Positions 51,194 through 59,686 of a stretch of DNA of 64,000 nucleotides are shown piece after piece. The notes beneath the pieces are model-generated. The model ran no database searches. It was given only the letters and a program-made list of their open reading frames with translations, and was not told the DNA's origin. Location: positions 1-64,000 of the forward strand of contig JAEYAR010000062.1 in assembly GCA_023404715.1 (NCBI GenBank). Direction: 5' to 3'. Position 1 is the first letter of the stretch. Each line of letters opens with the position of its first letter. Source of the DNA: Bacillota bacterium. GTDB lineage: Bacteria > Bacillota > Clostridia > Christensenellales > Aristaeellaceae. The translations under genes were made by a program, and so were the position numbers.

Positions 51194-52221
51194 AAAAGCT
51201 GCTCAATACGCTCTACGTCACGACGGAGGACAGCTACCTGGCGCTGGAGGGCGAAAACGTGCTGGTGCTCAAGGATGACGCCACGCTGCTGCGCCTGCCG
51301 CTTCATACGCTGGAGGCGATCCTCTATTTTGGCTATAAAGGCGCGAGCCCGGCGCTCATGGGCGCGTGCGCCAAGCGAGGCGTCCGTCTTTCTTTTCTTA
51401 CGCCGAGCGGGCGCTTTTTGGCCGCGGCATGCGGCGAAAACCGCGGGAACGTAGTGCTGCGAAGGGAGCAGTATCGCCTGGCGGATGATCCCAGGCAAAG
51501 CGCCCGCATCGCCAGGGGCTTTATCCTGGGAAAGGTCTACAATGCGCGGTGGATGCTTGAGCGCGCCACAAGGGATCATGCGCTGCGCGTAGATACGGCG
51601 AGGCTAAAGCAGGCATCAGCGATTTTAGGCGAAGCGCTTGCGCAGATCGAGGCGTGCCTGGAGTTGGAGTCTCTGCGCGGTCTGGAGGGCGCCTGCGCCG
51701 AGCGGTATTTCGACGTCTTTGACGAGCTCGTGCTGCAAAACAAGGATGTATTTCGCTTTGATAAGCGATCCAGGCGGCCGCCGCTTGACCCAATGAACGC
51801 GCTGCTCTCCTTTACCTATACGCTGCTCTCGCACGACTGCGCTTCGGCGCTCGAGGGCGTAGGGCTCGATCCCTATGTTGGATTTCTCCATCGGGACAGG
51901 CCGGGCCGCATGTCGCTCGCGCTCGACTTGATGGAAGAATTGCGGGGCGTCATGGCGGAACGCTTTTGCCTGACGCTGATCAACAATCGCGTGGTGCGCG
52001 ACAGGGATTTTGAAACGCTGGAAAACGGGGCGGTATACCTGAGCGAGAAATCCCGCAAGGCGGTCCTCGGCGCCTGGCAAGAGCGCAAGCGGGAGCAGAT
52101 CGTGCATCCGTTTTTAGCGGAAAAGATGGCCTGGGGTCTGGTGCCGCATGCGCAGGCGATGCTGCTTGCGCGGTATCTACGCGGGGATCTGGACGCCTAT
52201 CCGCCGTTTTTCTGGAAGTGA
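51190..52221 (+). CDS. cas1: CRISPR integrase Cas1, type I-C
   Basis: 343 residues. N-terminal beta part (LLNTLYVTTEDSYLALEGEN) and helical catalytic part; the metal residues fall in LRGLEGACAERYFDVF (Glu), HRDRPGRMSLALDLMEELR (His, Asp) as in Cas1. Overlaps cas4 by ATGA. Works with Cas2 and Cas4 in spacer acquisition. Confidence 0.94.
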   Translation: MKKLLNTLYVTTEDSYLALEGENVLVLKDDATLLRLPLHTLEAILYFGYKGASPALMGACAKRGVRLSFLTPSGRFLAAACGENRGNVVLRREQYRLADDPRQSARIARGFILGKVYNARWMLERATRDHALRVDTARLKQASAILGEALAQIEACLELESLRGLEGACAERYFDVFDELVLQNKDVFRFDKRSRRPPLDPMNALLSFTYTLLSHDCASALEGVGLDPYVGFLHRDRPGRMSLALDLMEELRGVMAERFCLTLINNRVVRDRDFETLENGAVYLSEKSRKAVLGAWQERKREQIVHPFLAEKMAWGLVPHAQAMLLARYLRGDLDAYPPFFWK

Positions 52222-52230
52222 GGGGTTATT

Positions 52231-52521
52231 GTGCTCGTGCTGATCACCTATGACGTCAATACGGTAGATGCCCAGGGAAGGCGGCGCTTACGCCAGGTAG
52301 CGAAGAAATGCGTCGATTATGGGCAGCGCGTACAGAACTCGGTCTTTGAATGCGTATTGGATGCGGCGCAGCTCAAGCGGCTGCAATTCGAACTGACGGA
52401 GCTGATCGATCCGGAAGTGGATTCGCTAAGGTTTTACAATCTGGGCAATCGGTACGACAATCGGGTAGATCATGTGGGCGCTAAGCCTTCCTATGAGGCG
52501 GAGGGGACGTTAATCGTGTAA
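52231..52521 (+). CDS. cas2: CRISPR adaptation protein Cas2
   Basis: 96 residues from GTG at 52231 after GAGGGG. Ferredoxin-like fold: LVLITYDVNTVDAQGRRRLR with the conserved Asp, and QNSVFECVLDAAQ. Nine bases after cas1. Final cas gene; a terminator and the array leader follow. Confidence 0.93.
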   Translation: MLVLITYDVNTVDAQGRRRLRQVAKKCVDYGQRVQNSVFECVLDAAQLKRLQFELTELIDPEVDSLRFYNLGNRYDNRVDHVGAKPSYEAEGTLIV

Positions 52522-52537
52522 CGGAGGCTGTGAGTGC

Positions 52538-52587
52538 GGTGCGAACCGCAAGCGGTTGAAAAAAACCGGGAGGTTCGCACCGATTTT
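52538..52587 (+). terminator. cas operon terminator
   Basis: 10-bp perfect stem GGTGCGAACC (52538-52547) / GGTTCGCACC (52572-52581), with an inner CGGTT/AACCG hairpin, then GATTTTTAG. It may also be part of the conserved type I-C leader. Confidence 0.75.
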
Positions 52588-52706
52588 TAGGCTTGAATGG
52601 GCCGCAAATGGAGATTTTAAGATGCAATTTTGCGTGGAATGCGCTATAATATGGGTGCGAAATTAAAATTTCGCGTTTTGTCTCAGCATATTTGTTTGTT
52701 TTTGCT
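52588..52706 (+). promoter_or_regulatory. CRISPR leader
   Basis: A/T-rich stretch between cas2 and the first repeat with a perfect TATAAT at 52645-52650 and a T-rich end (TTTGTTTGTTTTTGCT) right before repeat 1. The degenerate repeat lies at the far end, so the leader is on this side and new spacers enter at 52740. Confidence 0.75.
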
Positions 52707-53748
52707 GTCGCACTCCGCGAGGAGTGCGTGGATTGAAATGTGCAGGAGGGACGGCGGCGCAAGTATTGCAGCGTCGCACTCCGCGAGGAGTGCGTGGATT
52801 GAAATAGCGAGCTCGGTTGCATACGGGCGAGGCATGTAGTCGCACTCCGCGAGGAGTGCGTGGATTGAAATCGCAACCTCCTGCCAGGGTGCAGCTTTGT
52901 CCAAGTCGCACTCCGCGAGGAGTGCGTGGATTGAAATCTTCGTATGAATCCACTTGATGTTTTTCTCAAAGCGTCGCACTCCGCGAGGAGTGCGTGGATT
53001 GAAATGCTTCGGCCTCTTCGATAATGGCCTTACCTACCCAGTCGCACTCCGCGAGGAGTGCGTGGATTGAAATTTGCGGGCGACTGCTCACCTTATCCCA
53101 TGCGAGTGTGTCGCACTCCGCGAGGAGTGCGTGGATTGAAATGGCTGTTACTCGTTTGCCCTCTTCCGTCGCACGTGATGTCGCACTCCGCGAGGAGTGC
53201 GTGGATTGAAATAAATCTCATAGTTATCATTTATCCCATTGCGCAAGTCGCACTCCGCGAGGAGTGCGTGGATTGAAATATTCATCTTTCTTTTCCCTCT
53301 CCCGCGGCGCCTCGTCGCACTCCGCGAGGAGTGCGTGGATTGAAATTCAAACATCAGCACTCTTGATGGAAGCTTGAAATTGTCGCACTCCGCGAGGAGT
53401 GCGTGGATTGAAATCCGCTCATCGGGGTTCAAGACCTCGCCGGCAAGGGTCGCACTCCGCGAGGAGTGCGTGGATTGAAATTCAGGTCACAAGGGCAAGG
53501 CGCATAATCCGCTTGTCGCACTCCGCGAGGAGTGCGTGGATTGAAATCCCTGCGCCCTGACCTCGACGATCTCCAGCATCCGTCGCACTCCGCGAGGAGT
53601 GCGTGGATTGAAATCCCAATTCACGCCGGGAACTCCCGATGCGCCGAGTCGCACTCCGCGAGGAGTGCGTGGATTGAAATAAGACAAAGAGCGGATCGAT
53701 CGAATACCAGACGCCGTCGCACTCCGCGAGGAGTATGTGGATTGAAAT
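52707..53748 (+). CRISPR. Type I-C CRISPR array, 16 repeats and 15 spacers
   Basis: Repeat of 33 bases beginning GTCGCACTCCGCGAGGAGTG and ending CGTGGATTGAAAT, with an internal stem GCACTCC-GCGA-GGAGTGC. Repeats start at 52707, 52773, 52839, 52905, 52973, 53041, 53110, 53180, 53247, 53314, 53382, 53449, 53515, 53582, 53648 and 53716. The first fifteen are identical; the last (53716-53748) has two changes (GTGCG to GTATG) and marks the trailer end. Spacers are 33-37 bases. crRNA 5' handles would be the ATTGAAAT part, typical of I-C, cut by Cas5c. Confidence 0.97.
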
Positions 53749-53862
53749 AACAGTGCTGTAGACGTTTTGCATACACTTGTCGGTCGCGCTTTACTATAAT
53801 AAGGAGCGAAATGTACAGGCGCATGCTGCCTTGCTTTATGATTTTTTCTGGGCGGAGAAGGA

Positions 53863-53891
53863 TTGATGTTCCAAGGCCGATGTGCTATGAT
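53863..53891 (+). promoter_or_regulatory. Promoter of the first MATE gene
   Basis: TTGATG (53863-53868), 17-base spacer, TATGAT (53886-53891), 28 bases before the start. The DNA 53749-53862 after the array contains TATAAT at 53795-53800 but no matching -35 box. Confidence 0.6.
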
Positions 53892-53918
53892 GGGACTAGC
53901 GATGAGGAGGGGACAGAT

Positions 53919-55289
53919 ATGCCGCTTAGACGCCGACACTATGAAGTCGATATGCTGAATGGCCCGTTGATACGGCCTATTTTAATGTTTTCGATTCCAC
54001 TGATGTTGACGGGTATCTTACAGCTTTTGTTCAATGCGGCGGATATCGTCGTCGTCGGGCAGTTTGCCGGTAGCACGGCGCTTGCGGCTGTCGGTTCAAC
54101 CGGCGCGCTCATTAACCTGATCGTTAACGTCTTCATGGGCATGTCGATCGGGGCCAGCGTCGTCGTGGCGCAAAACTACGGCGCAGGCAAGTGGAAAGAC
54201 GTAGGCGAGGCCGTGCATACCGCCATAGCGCTTAGCCTCGTGTGCGGCGTGCTCGTTACGATCGTGGGCATCGCCCTGGCGCGCCCTATGCTCGAGGCGA
54301 TGGGGACGCCGGAGGACGTGCTCGATCAGGCTGCGCTGTACATGAAGATCTACTTTGCCGGTATGCCCGCGACCATGATGTATAATTTCGGCGCGGCCAT
54401 CCTGCGCGCGGTCGGCGATACGCGAAGGCCGCTGTATTACCTATTGATCGCGGGCGTAATCAACGTCATATTTAACCTTTTTTTCGTCATCGTCTTTCAC
54501 ATGGGCGTCGCCGGCGTCGCGTTGGCTACGGTGATTTCCCAATGCGTCTCCGTCGTATTCATCATCCTATGCCTCATGCGATCGGATGGATGCATTCATT
54601 TGGAGCCGCGCCGTGTGCGTATTACGCGGGACAAATTCATTCAGATGATGAAGGTGGGCTTACCTGCTGGCCTGCAAGGGTCCATTTTTTCCATCTCAAA
54701 CGTGCTCATTCAATCTGCGGTGAATTCGTTCGGCTCAATGGTAATGGCCGGCAATGCGGCGGCCGCCAATCTGGAAGGCTTTGTCTATACGTCGATGAAC
54801 GCCATTTATCAGGCGAATTTAACGTTTACCAGCCAAAACGTCGGCGCTCGTCAGTATAAACGCATCGGCAGCATCCTCGGGCGCTGCCAGCTGACGGTGA
54901 CGGTCATCGGCGCGGTGCTCGGGTGGACGGTCTATCTTTGCGGGCCCGTGCTATTACGGCTCTATACGACGGATCCCCAGGTCGTTGAAATGGGGATGCG
55001 GCGCCTCTCGATCATCGCGACGACCTATTTTATCTGCGGCTGGATGGATGTGATGGTCGGTTCGATGCGCGGCATGGGAAGCTCGATCGTGCCGATGATC
55101 GTCTCGATTCTGGGGGCCTGCGTGCTGCGGATCGTTTGGATCTACACGCTGTTTGCCTGGAATCGCACCTTGCAGATGCTGTACATCTCTTATCCGATCT
55201 CGTGGCTGATCACGGCGTGCGTGCACTTCGTATTCTATTTGCTGATCAAAAAGAGGCTCCTTCGTTCTCAAACGCTGCAACCTGCCTGA
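53919..55289 (+). CDS. MATE-family efflux transporter
   Basis: 456 residues, twelve predicted helices. NorM/DinF-like: LNGPLIRPILMFSIPLMLTG at the N-terminus, QLLFNAADIVVVGQFAG, and a second-half repeat QGSIFSISNVLIQSAVNSFG. The start at 53919 (after GAGGAGGGG) gives the family N-terminus; a longer in-frame version from 53811 has no support in the family. Na+ or H+ driven drug export is typical; substrate unknown. Confidence 0.87.
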   Translation: MPLRRRHYEVDMLNGPLIRPILMFSIPLMLTGILQLLFNAADIVVVGQFAGSTALAAVGSTGALINLIVNVFMGMSIGASVVVAQNYGAGKWKDVGEAVHTAIALSLVCGVLVTIVGIALARPMLEAMGTPEDVLDQAALYMKIYFAGMPATMMYNFGAAILRAVGDTRRPLYYLLIAGVINVIFNLFFVIVFHMGVAGVALATVISQCVSVVFIILCLMRSDGCIHLEPRRVRITRDKFIQMMKVGLPAGLQGSIFSISNVLIQSAVNSFGSMVMAGNAAAANLEGFVYTSMNAIYQANLTFTSQNVGARQYKRIGSILGRCQLTVTVIGAVLGWTVYLCGPVLLRLYTTDPQVVEMGMRRLSIIATTYFICGWMDVMVGSMRGMGSSIVPMIVSILGACVLRIVWIYTLFAWNRTLQMLYISYPISWLITACVHFVFYLLIKKRLLRSQTLQPA

Positions 55290-55293
55290 TAGC

Positions 55294-55324
55294 AGCCGCT
55301 CCTTACTAGGAGCGGCTCTTTTTT
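55294..55324 (+). terminator. Terminator after the MATE gene
   Basis: 9-bp perfect stem AGCCGCTCC / GGAGCGGCT, loop TTACTA, then CTTTTTT. Confidence 0.85.
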
Positions 55325-55344
55325 AACTGAATTGCAAAGTTGAC

Positions 55345-55373
55345 TTGACATGTTGCGCAAAGCGAGCTATACT
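55345..55373 (+). promoter_or_regulatory. Promoter and possible operator of the XRE operon
   Basis: Perfect TTGACA (55345-55350), 17-base spacer, TATACT (55368-55373). TTGCAAAG, TTGCGCAAAG and GCAAAG...ATTGCAAG motifs recur between about 55332 and 55399, around the promoter, and could be operators for the XRE protein. Confidence 0.75.
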
Positions 55374-55412
55374 AAAAATGCAAAGCATACATTGCAAGAA
55401 GGAGACGCCCGG

Positions 55413-55619
55413 ATGAAAACACGCATTCTCGAATTGCGCAGGAGCCGGAAGCTTTCGCAGGAGGAGTTGGCGCTGTCCGTCGGCGTGACGCGCCAGACGA
55501 TCACGTCTTTAGAATGTGGGAAGTATACGGCCTCTCTGGTGCTCGCCTATAAGATCGCGCATTACTTCGGCATGTCGATCGAAGAGGTATTTGACTTTTC
55601 GGAAGTGGAGGATCGATAG
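55413..55619 (+). CDS. Small XRE-family transcriptional regulator
   Basis: 68 residues, a bare helix-turn-helix domain: RILELRRSRKLSQEELALSV, then GVTRQTITSLECGKYTASL. This is the compact YgzD-like group whose members repress their own operon, normally with one or two membrane proteins behind. Start after AAGGAG. One base separates it from the membrane-protein gene. Confidence 0.88.
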   Translation: MKTRILELRRSRKLSQEELALSVGVTRQTITSLECGKYTASLVLAYKIAHYFGMSIEEVFDFSEVEDR

Positions 55620-55620
55620 G

Positions 55621-56073
55621 ATGGAGGCATTTCGAGGCGTACTGAAACGCCGGATGGTTCTTTATACGGTGCTGCTTCTTTTGTTCGTGACGGCATCCGT
55701 CGCAGCGCCGACGCTTCGTCAGGACATGCCCGATGTGGATGCACATACGCTGGAGTTGGTTCGCGGCTTTCAGTCCGGATTGTGCGCGGGCCTTGCGATT
55801 TTGCTCATTTGGCAGATCGCCCGTTGCTTGCGTGCGCTAAGGAATCCAAACGCCTGCCGCAGCCTATTCGTGTTGGAGAGAGACGAACGCCGCCGCTTCA
55901 TTCAGGACAAGGTGGGCGGCTTTGCCTACAATCTCGCTATGGGCATCGCCGGGGCGGCCGGCTGTATCGCAGGTTATTTCAATCTAACCGTGGCGACGAC
56001 GCTGATCTGCGCGCTGGTTGGCATGGCGCTGCTCAGGGCGGGTTTTAAAATCTACTACCGCAGACGGTTTTGA
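55621..56073 (+). CDS. Membrane protein of an XRE operon, unknown function
   Basis: 150 residues, about four helices (VLYTVLLLLFVTASVAAPTL; SGLCAGLAILLIWQIARCL; AMGIAGAAGCIAGYF; ATTLICALVGMALLRAGF) with a charged cytoplasmic loop (FVLERDERRRFIQDK). Matches the usual membrane partner of small YgzD-like XRE regulators, whose physiological role is unclear. Confidence 0.75.
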   Translation: MEAFRGVLKRRMVLYTVLLLLFVTASVAAPTLRQDMPDVDAHTLELVRGFQSGLCAGLAILLIWQIARCLRALRNPNACRSLFVLERDERRRFIQDKVGGFAYNLAMGIAGAAGCIAGYFNLTVATTLICALVGMALLRAGFKIYYRRRF

Positions 56074-56086
56074 GGAGGTTGGGGAA

Positions 56087-56314
56087 ATGCGCAACTGCTC
56101 TACAAATTTTTTTCTGCGCGCCGGCGCGCTGGTCGGCATCGTGTTCTTCCTGACGCGCGGCCTCGATCAAGCCCCCGCATGTTTCATAAACGGTGCGGCG
56201 GCGGGAATCTACCTCGTGCTGATGCTTACCGGCCTGTATGCCCGCTCGCACACGGACAACCCCTATCCGCTGCGCGCGTGGAAAAGGCGGCTATGGGCAC
56301 GACTGCAAGGCTGA
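56087..56314 (+). CDS. Small membrane protein of an XRE operon
   Basis: 75 residues with two helices (AGALVGIVFFLTRGL; NGAAAGIYLVLMLTGLYA) and a short basic tail. Start after GAGGTTGGGG. The compact last gene of the XRE operon. Function not recognised. Confidence 0.65.
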   Translation: MRNCSTNFFLRAGALVGIVFFLTRGLDQAPACFINGAAAGIYLVLMLTGLYARSHTDNPYPLRAWKRRLWARLQG

Positions 56315-56324
56315 GCGTACAAAC

Positions 56325-56365
56325 AAAAGACATCCCCGCGCATGCGCGCTTGGGGATGTCTTTTT
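56325..56365 (+). terminator. Terminator of the XRE operon
   Basis: Stem AAAAGACATCCCC (56325-56337) / GGGGATGTCTTTTT (56352-56365) with an internal GCGCATGCGCGC. Confidence 0.85.
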
Positions 56366-56447
56366 CACGAATCGCTCTGATTGATCTGCGGGCGCGTAGG
56401 ATACGCGCCAAAGATGACTTGGGATGGTCGTCGTAAGCATCGAACAT

Positions 56448-57281
56448 TCAGGAGGCGCCCTTCTTTTCCCGCGCGGCGTATGCGCCGCCTCTGGCATAAT
56501 AGAACATGTATTGCTGCACGATGCCCGCGCAGCCAGCGTACCGCTCGAGCGGGAAGACGCCGCCGTATTCACGCTCGAGCACGCGCGCGATCCATACGTC
56601 GACGGGGAAGGCGTCGACGTCGTGCAGGCTGAACAACAGGATGCAGTTGGCGACCTTCGTGCCTACGCCGCGGATGGACATGAGCGCTTCGCGCGCCCTT
56701 TCAAACCCCATCGCGGCAAGGCTTTCATGCGATAGGCCGCCTGCAAATGCGCGCGCGGCCGAGAGAACGTAGGCGTCGCGATAGCCGAGCGAGCAGGCGG
56801 ACAGATCCGCCTCGGTGAGCGCAGCGAGGCGCTCGGGCGTAGGAAACGCGCGTACGTCCTCATGTGGGGAGGGCAGCGCTTCGCCATATCGCTCGCAGAG
56901 GGCATCGACCGCCCGCTCGATCGCGGGAATGTTCTTGCGCTGCGAGATGATGAAGCTGACCGTCGTCTCCCAAGCGTCCTGGCGCAGGATGCGAATGCCG
57001 CGCCCGAAGCGCACAGCCTCTGTGAGAAAGGCGTCCGCCGGGTCGATGCGTGAGAGGATTTTTCCGTAATCCGTATCCAGATCGAAATAACCCCGCCAGA
57101 AGGCGTCGAATTCCACCGGGGAACAGGAGAACGCAAAGGAATCCCCGCCGAGCGGGCGGATTTGCAGATATCTCTTCCCGGCGACGGCGCTGTACGCGCC
57201 GTCCGCGAGCGGGCGGATGCGGAAGCACTGGCCGCTTTGGGCGATCTTTTGAATATCAAAATCCGGTATTTCAACGCGCAT
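56448..57281 (-). CDS. 8-oxoguanine DNA glycosylase (OGG1-type, HhH-GPD)
   Basis: 277 residues. N-terminal OGG domain with SGQCFRIRP, then the HhH-GPD core: hairpin IRGVGTKVANCILLFSLH carries the catalytic Lys (as K249 of human OGG1) and AFPVDVWIARVL the catalytic Asp. It removes 8-oxoguanine from DNA and nicks the strand. Start at 57281 was chosen by AAAGGAGG and the OGG N-terminus; an upstream extension overlaps the MATE gene. Co-transcribed with the MATE gene 26 bases upstream. Confidence 0.87.
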   Translation of the reverse strand: MRVEIPDFDIQKIAQSGQCFRIRPLADGAYSAVAGKRYLQIRPLGGDSFAFSCSPVEFDAFWRGYFDLDTDYGKILSRIDPADAFLTEAVRFGRGIRILRQDAWETTVSFIISQRKNIPAIERAVDALCERYGEALPSPHEDVRAFPTPERLAALTEADLSACSLGYRDAYVLSAARAFAGGLSHESLAAMGFERAREALMSIRGVGTKVANCILLFSLHDVDAFPVDVWIARVLEREYGGVFPLERYAGCAGIVQQYMFYYARGGAYAAREKKGAS

Positions 57282-57307
57282 GACCGGCCCTCCTTTCGCG
57301 GGGATGA

Positions 57308-58678
57308 TCAGTCCTTCGCGCGAAGCAAACGTAGCTCGCGCACGACGAACACGGCGGCCAACAGCGCGGCGGCCGTATCGGCGATGGGGAAGGCGAACAG
57401 CGCGCCGTTGAGCCCGAATGCCAGCGGCAACAGGAGCATCAGCGGGATCAGGAACATCACCTGACGCGAGAGCGAGAGCAGCGCGGAGATCTTGGCCTTG
57501 CCGATGGATTGAAAGAAGCCGGAGGTGACCATCTGGAAGCCCAACGCGAATACGCACAGCAGCACCCTGCGGAAGCAAAGCACGGCGAACTCGTTGTACA
57601 GGGCGTTCTCCTGGCCAAAGAGCAGGATGATCTTATCCGGTATGAGCTGAAAGACGAGAAAGCCCACGACGGAGAAGAACGTGGCCGCGCTCACGGCCAG
57701 CGCATAGGTGCGCCGCACGCGCGCATATTGCCCGGCGCCGTAGTTGAAGCCGACGATCGGCTGCGCCCCGCTGCCGATGCCGATGATGAACGCCGCGATG
57801 ATCTGATTGACCTTCATGACGATGCCAAAGCAGGTGAGCGGGATGTCCGCGCCGTATATGGATTGCGCGCCGTATCGGGTAACCGTGTTGTTTACGACGA
57901 TTTGCACCAGCATGATGGCGACCTGGTTGATGAAGCTGGAAATGCCCAGCAGGCATACGTGCCCCATGATCCGCAGGTCGTAGCGCACGTATTTGCGCAC
58001 AAGACGCACATGCCTCAGGCGAAAGAGGTATCGCACTGTGAGCAGGAAGTTCGCAAACTGGCCGATGATCGTGGCCCACGCCGCGCCCTTGACGCCCCAC
58101 CTAAACACAAAGATGAACAGGGGATCGAGCACCGTGTTGATCAGGGCGCCCACCAGCATGCAGACCATGGCGTAGCGCGGGGAGCCGTCCGCGCGGATGA
58201 CCGCGCTGAGCGTGATCGAGACGATGACGAACGGCATGCCCAGCAGCGTAATGCGCGTATAATCCTGCGCGTAGGGAAGCACCGTTTCGGTGGAGCCAAA
58301 CAGGCGCAGCAGCGGCGTGAGGAAGATAGAGCCCACCGCGAAGAGCAGGATGCCGAACGTGGCGGCGAGCAAAAGCGAGCCCGCGAGGCCCTTATTCGCC
58401 TTTTCCTGATCGCCCGCGCCCAGCGAGAGGCTCATATTCGCGGCGCAGCCGTCGCTGACGAGCAGCGCCAACGCGAGACTGAGCGTAACGAACGGAAAGG
58501 CGACGTTTGTGGCGGCGTTACCGAGGTAGCCGACGCCCTGGCCGATGAAAATCTGGTCGACGAGGTTGTACAGCGAGTTGACGAGCATGGAAATCATGCT
58601 CGGGACGGAAAACTGAAGCAGCAGCTTGCCGACGCTCTTCGTGCCCAGCTCGTTGCGGGCGGATGCGTTCTTTTGCAT
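57308..58678 (-). CDS. MATE-family efflux transporter
   Basis: 456 residues, twelve helices, MepA/DinF-type: GKLLLQFSVPSMISMLVNSL, VDQIFIGQGVGYLGNAA and, in the second half, GSGAQPIVGFNYGAGQY. Start after AAAGGAG. With a minus-strand promoter of its own; the glycosylase gene follows. Distinct from the MATE gene at 53919. Confidence 0.88.
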   Translation of the reverse strand: MQKNASARNELGTKSVGKLLLQFSVPSMISMLVNSLYNLVDQIFIGQGVGYLGNAATNVAFPFVTLSLALALLVSDGCAANMSLSLGAGDQEKANKGLAGSLLLAATFGILLFAVGSIFLTPLLRLFGSTETVLPYAQDYTRITLLGMPFVIVSITLSAVIRADGSPRYAMVCMLVGALINTVLDPLFIFVFRWGVKGAAWATIIGQFANFLLTVRYLFRLRHVRLVRKYVRYDLRIMGHVCLLGISSFINQVAIMLVQIVVNNTVTRYGAQSIYGADIPLTCFGIVMKVNQIIAAFIIGIGSGAQPIVGFNYGAGQYARVRRTYALAVSAATFFSVVGFLVFQLIPDKIILLFGQENALYNEFAVLCFRRVLLCVFALGFQMVTSGFFQSIGKAKISALLSLSRQVMFLIPLMLLLPLAFGLNGALFAFPIADTAAALLAAVFVVRELRLLRAKD

Positions 58679-58715
58679 GGGATTCTCCTTTGACGGCGAT
58701 GATATGAACCTATCT

Positions 58716-58744
58716 ATTATAGGCCGATAGGGGGGCGGCGTCAA
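58716..58744 (-). promoter_or_regulatory. Promoter of the MATE-glycosylase operon
   Basis: Minus strand: TTGACG (58744-58739), 17-base spacer, perfect TATAAT (58721-58716). Confidence 0.75.
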
Positions 58745-58764
58745 TAGCGGGAAAAGATGGCTTT

Positions 58765-58825
58765 CGCGCAAAATGATCCCTCGTTTTGCGCGAGGCCCGG
58801 CCGAAGCGTTCGCTTCGACCGGGCC
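58765..58825 (-). repeat. Partial copy of the composite hairpin element
   Basis: Two hairpins: 15-bp stem 58794-58808/58811-58825 (GGCCCGG...) and 12-bp stem 58765-58776/58781-58792 (CGCGCAAAATGA). Both the AAAATGATCC core and the joining GAGGCC match the start of copy 1 at 2045-2094, read in the same direction relative to the gene (minus strand, after the TIM-barrel gene). The later hairpins and the second terminator copy are missing. The first hairpin probably acts as that gene's terminator. Confidence 0.6.
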
Positions 58826-58864
58826 TAAAGGCTGTGCCAATGAAGACGGCGAGAATGGCGCGCA

Positions 58865-59671
58865 TTACGGGTCACATGGCCGGGCGGCTGGGTTCAAAAG
58901 CCCATGCAGGTAGGGAACGGACCGGCGCAGCGCGGCAACGGTTTTGGTCTCGAGCACGATGCGGCAGCCCCAGGCGGCGGCGAGCGCGACGCGCGCGGGC
59001 AGGTCGATCTCGCCGTCGCCCAGAGCGAGATGGTTTTTCTGGCCTTTGGCGTCGTGCAGGTGCATATGGCGGAGGCGGCGCCGCTGCGCTAGGAAGAACG
59101 GCAGGTCTTCCCCGCCCGCCGCGTGTAAGTGCCCTACGTCCAGCGTGAGGGCAAAGCAGGGGCTTTCCAGCAGGTAGAGGACTGCCTCGCGCTCATGCGG
59201 CATCCATCCGGCCGTGTTCTCGACGCAGACGCGTACCGGGCTGCCCGCGATCTCGTCCTCACAGAGCCTTCGCATGGCGTCGAGGCCCTTGCGGTACGCC
59301 TCGCCGTAGCGCTCGTAGAGGAAGACGCGCCGGTCCGGCAGCGTGATGTAGACGCCGCGGTGCAGATGCATGTTGACGATCGGTGCGTCGATCGCTTTCG
59401 CAAGACGAAGCTGTGCGCGCAGGGATTCGCGATAGGCGGCCGAAACCCGCGCGTCGAAGTCGCAGGGATTCAGGTTTTCGTCCGCGTGCAGCGTAAAGAA
59501 GGGACCGCCCGCCTGCACGGTGGCGCGAAGCAGGCCTGCATCCAAACGGTCGGGCTGAAATGCGGGAAAGTTGGCGTTCAGCTCGATAAAGTCGAGCCCC
59601 AACGATCGGCACAGGGCGATGCAGTCGGAAAGCGTCTGCGTCTCCAGCAGGGTCGGCATACCGATGATCAT
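58865..59671 (-). CDS. Sugar phosphate isomerase/epimerase-like TIM-barrel protein
   Basis: 268 residues, AP-endonuclease-2 (xylose isomerase-like) fold. Metal-binding pattern: FFTLHADENLNP, VCVENTAGW (Glu), LTLDVGHLHA (Asp, His), HMHLHDAKG, GDGEIDL and IVLETK (Glu). Reaction not assignable from sequence. It starts 15 bases after proA on the minus strand, so the two share a transcript; no metabolic link is evident. Confidence 0.8.
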   Translation of the reverse strand: MIIGMPTLLETQTLSDCIALCRSLGLDFIELNANFPAFQPDRLDAGLLRATVQAGGPFFTLHADENLNPCDFDARVSAAYRESLRAQLRLAKAIDAPIVNMHLHRGVYITLPDRRVFLYERYGEAYRKGLDAMRRLCEDEIAGSPVRVCVENTAGWMPHEREAVLYLLESPCFALTLDVGHLHAAGGEDLPFFLAQRRRLRHMHLHDAKGQKNHLALGDGEIDLPARVALAAAWGCRIVLETKTVAALRRSVPYLHGLLNPAARPCDP

Positions 59672-59686
59672 ACGCGCTCATCTCCT

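Noticed and set aside
53811..53918. Upstream start for the MATE gene at 53811, with AAGGAG before it
   Set aside because: It would add 36 residues that are unlike any MATE N-terminus, whereas 53919 has GAGGAGGGG and gives the normal start; the promoter at 53863-53891 also lies after 53811.
52481..53939. Open frames across the CRISPR array on both strands
   Set aside because: They translate the repeat over and over (for example SIHALLAECD, TPRGVR, HSARSAWIE) and have no start sites or function.
58786..59148. A plus-strand 120-codon frame overlapping the TIM-barrel gene
   Set aside because: Arg-rich shadow of the conserved minus-strand gene; its beginning lies in the hairpin repeat.
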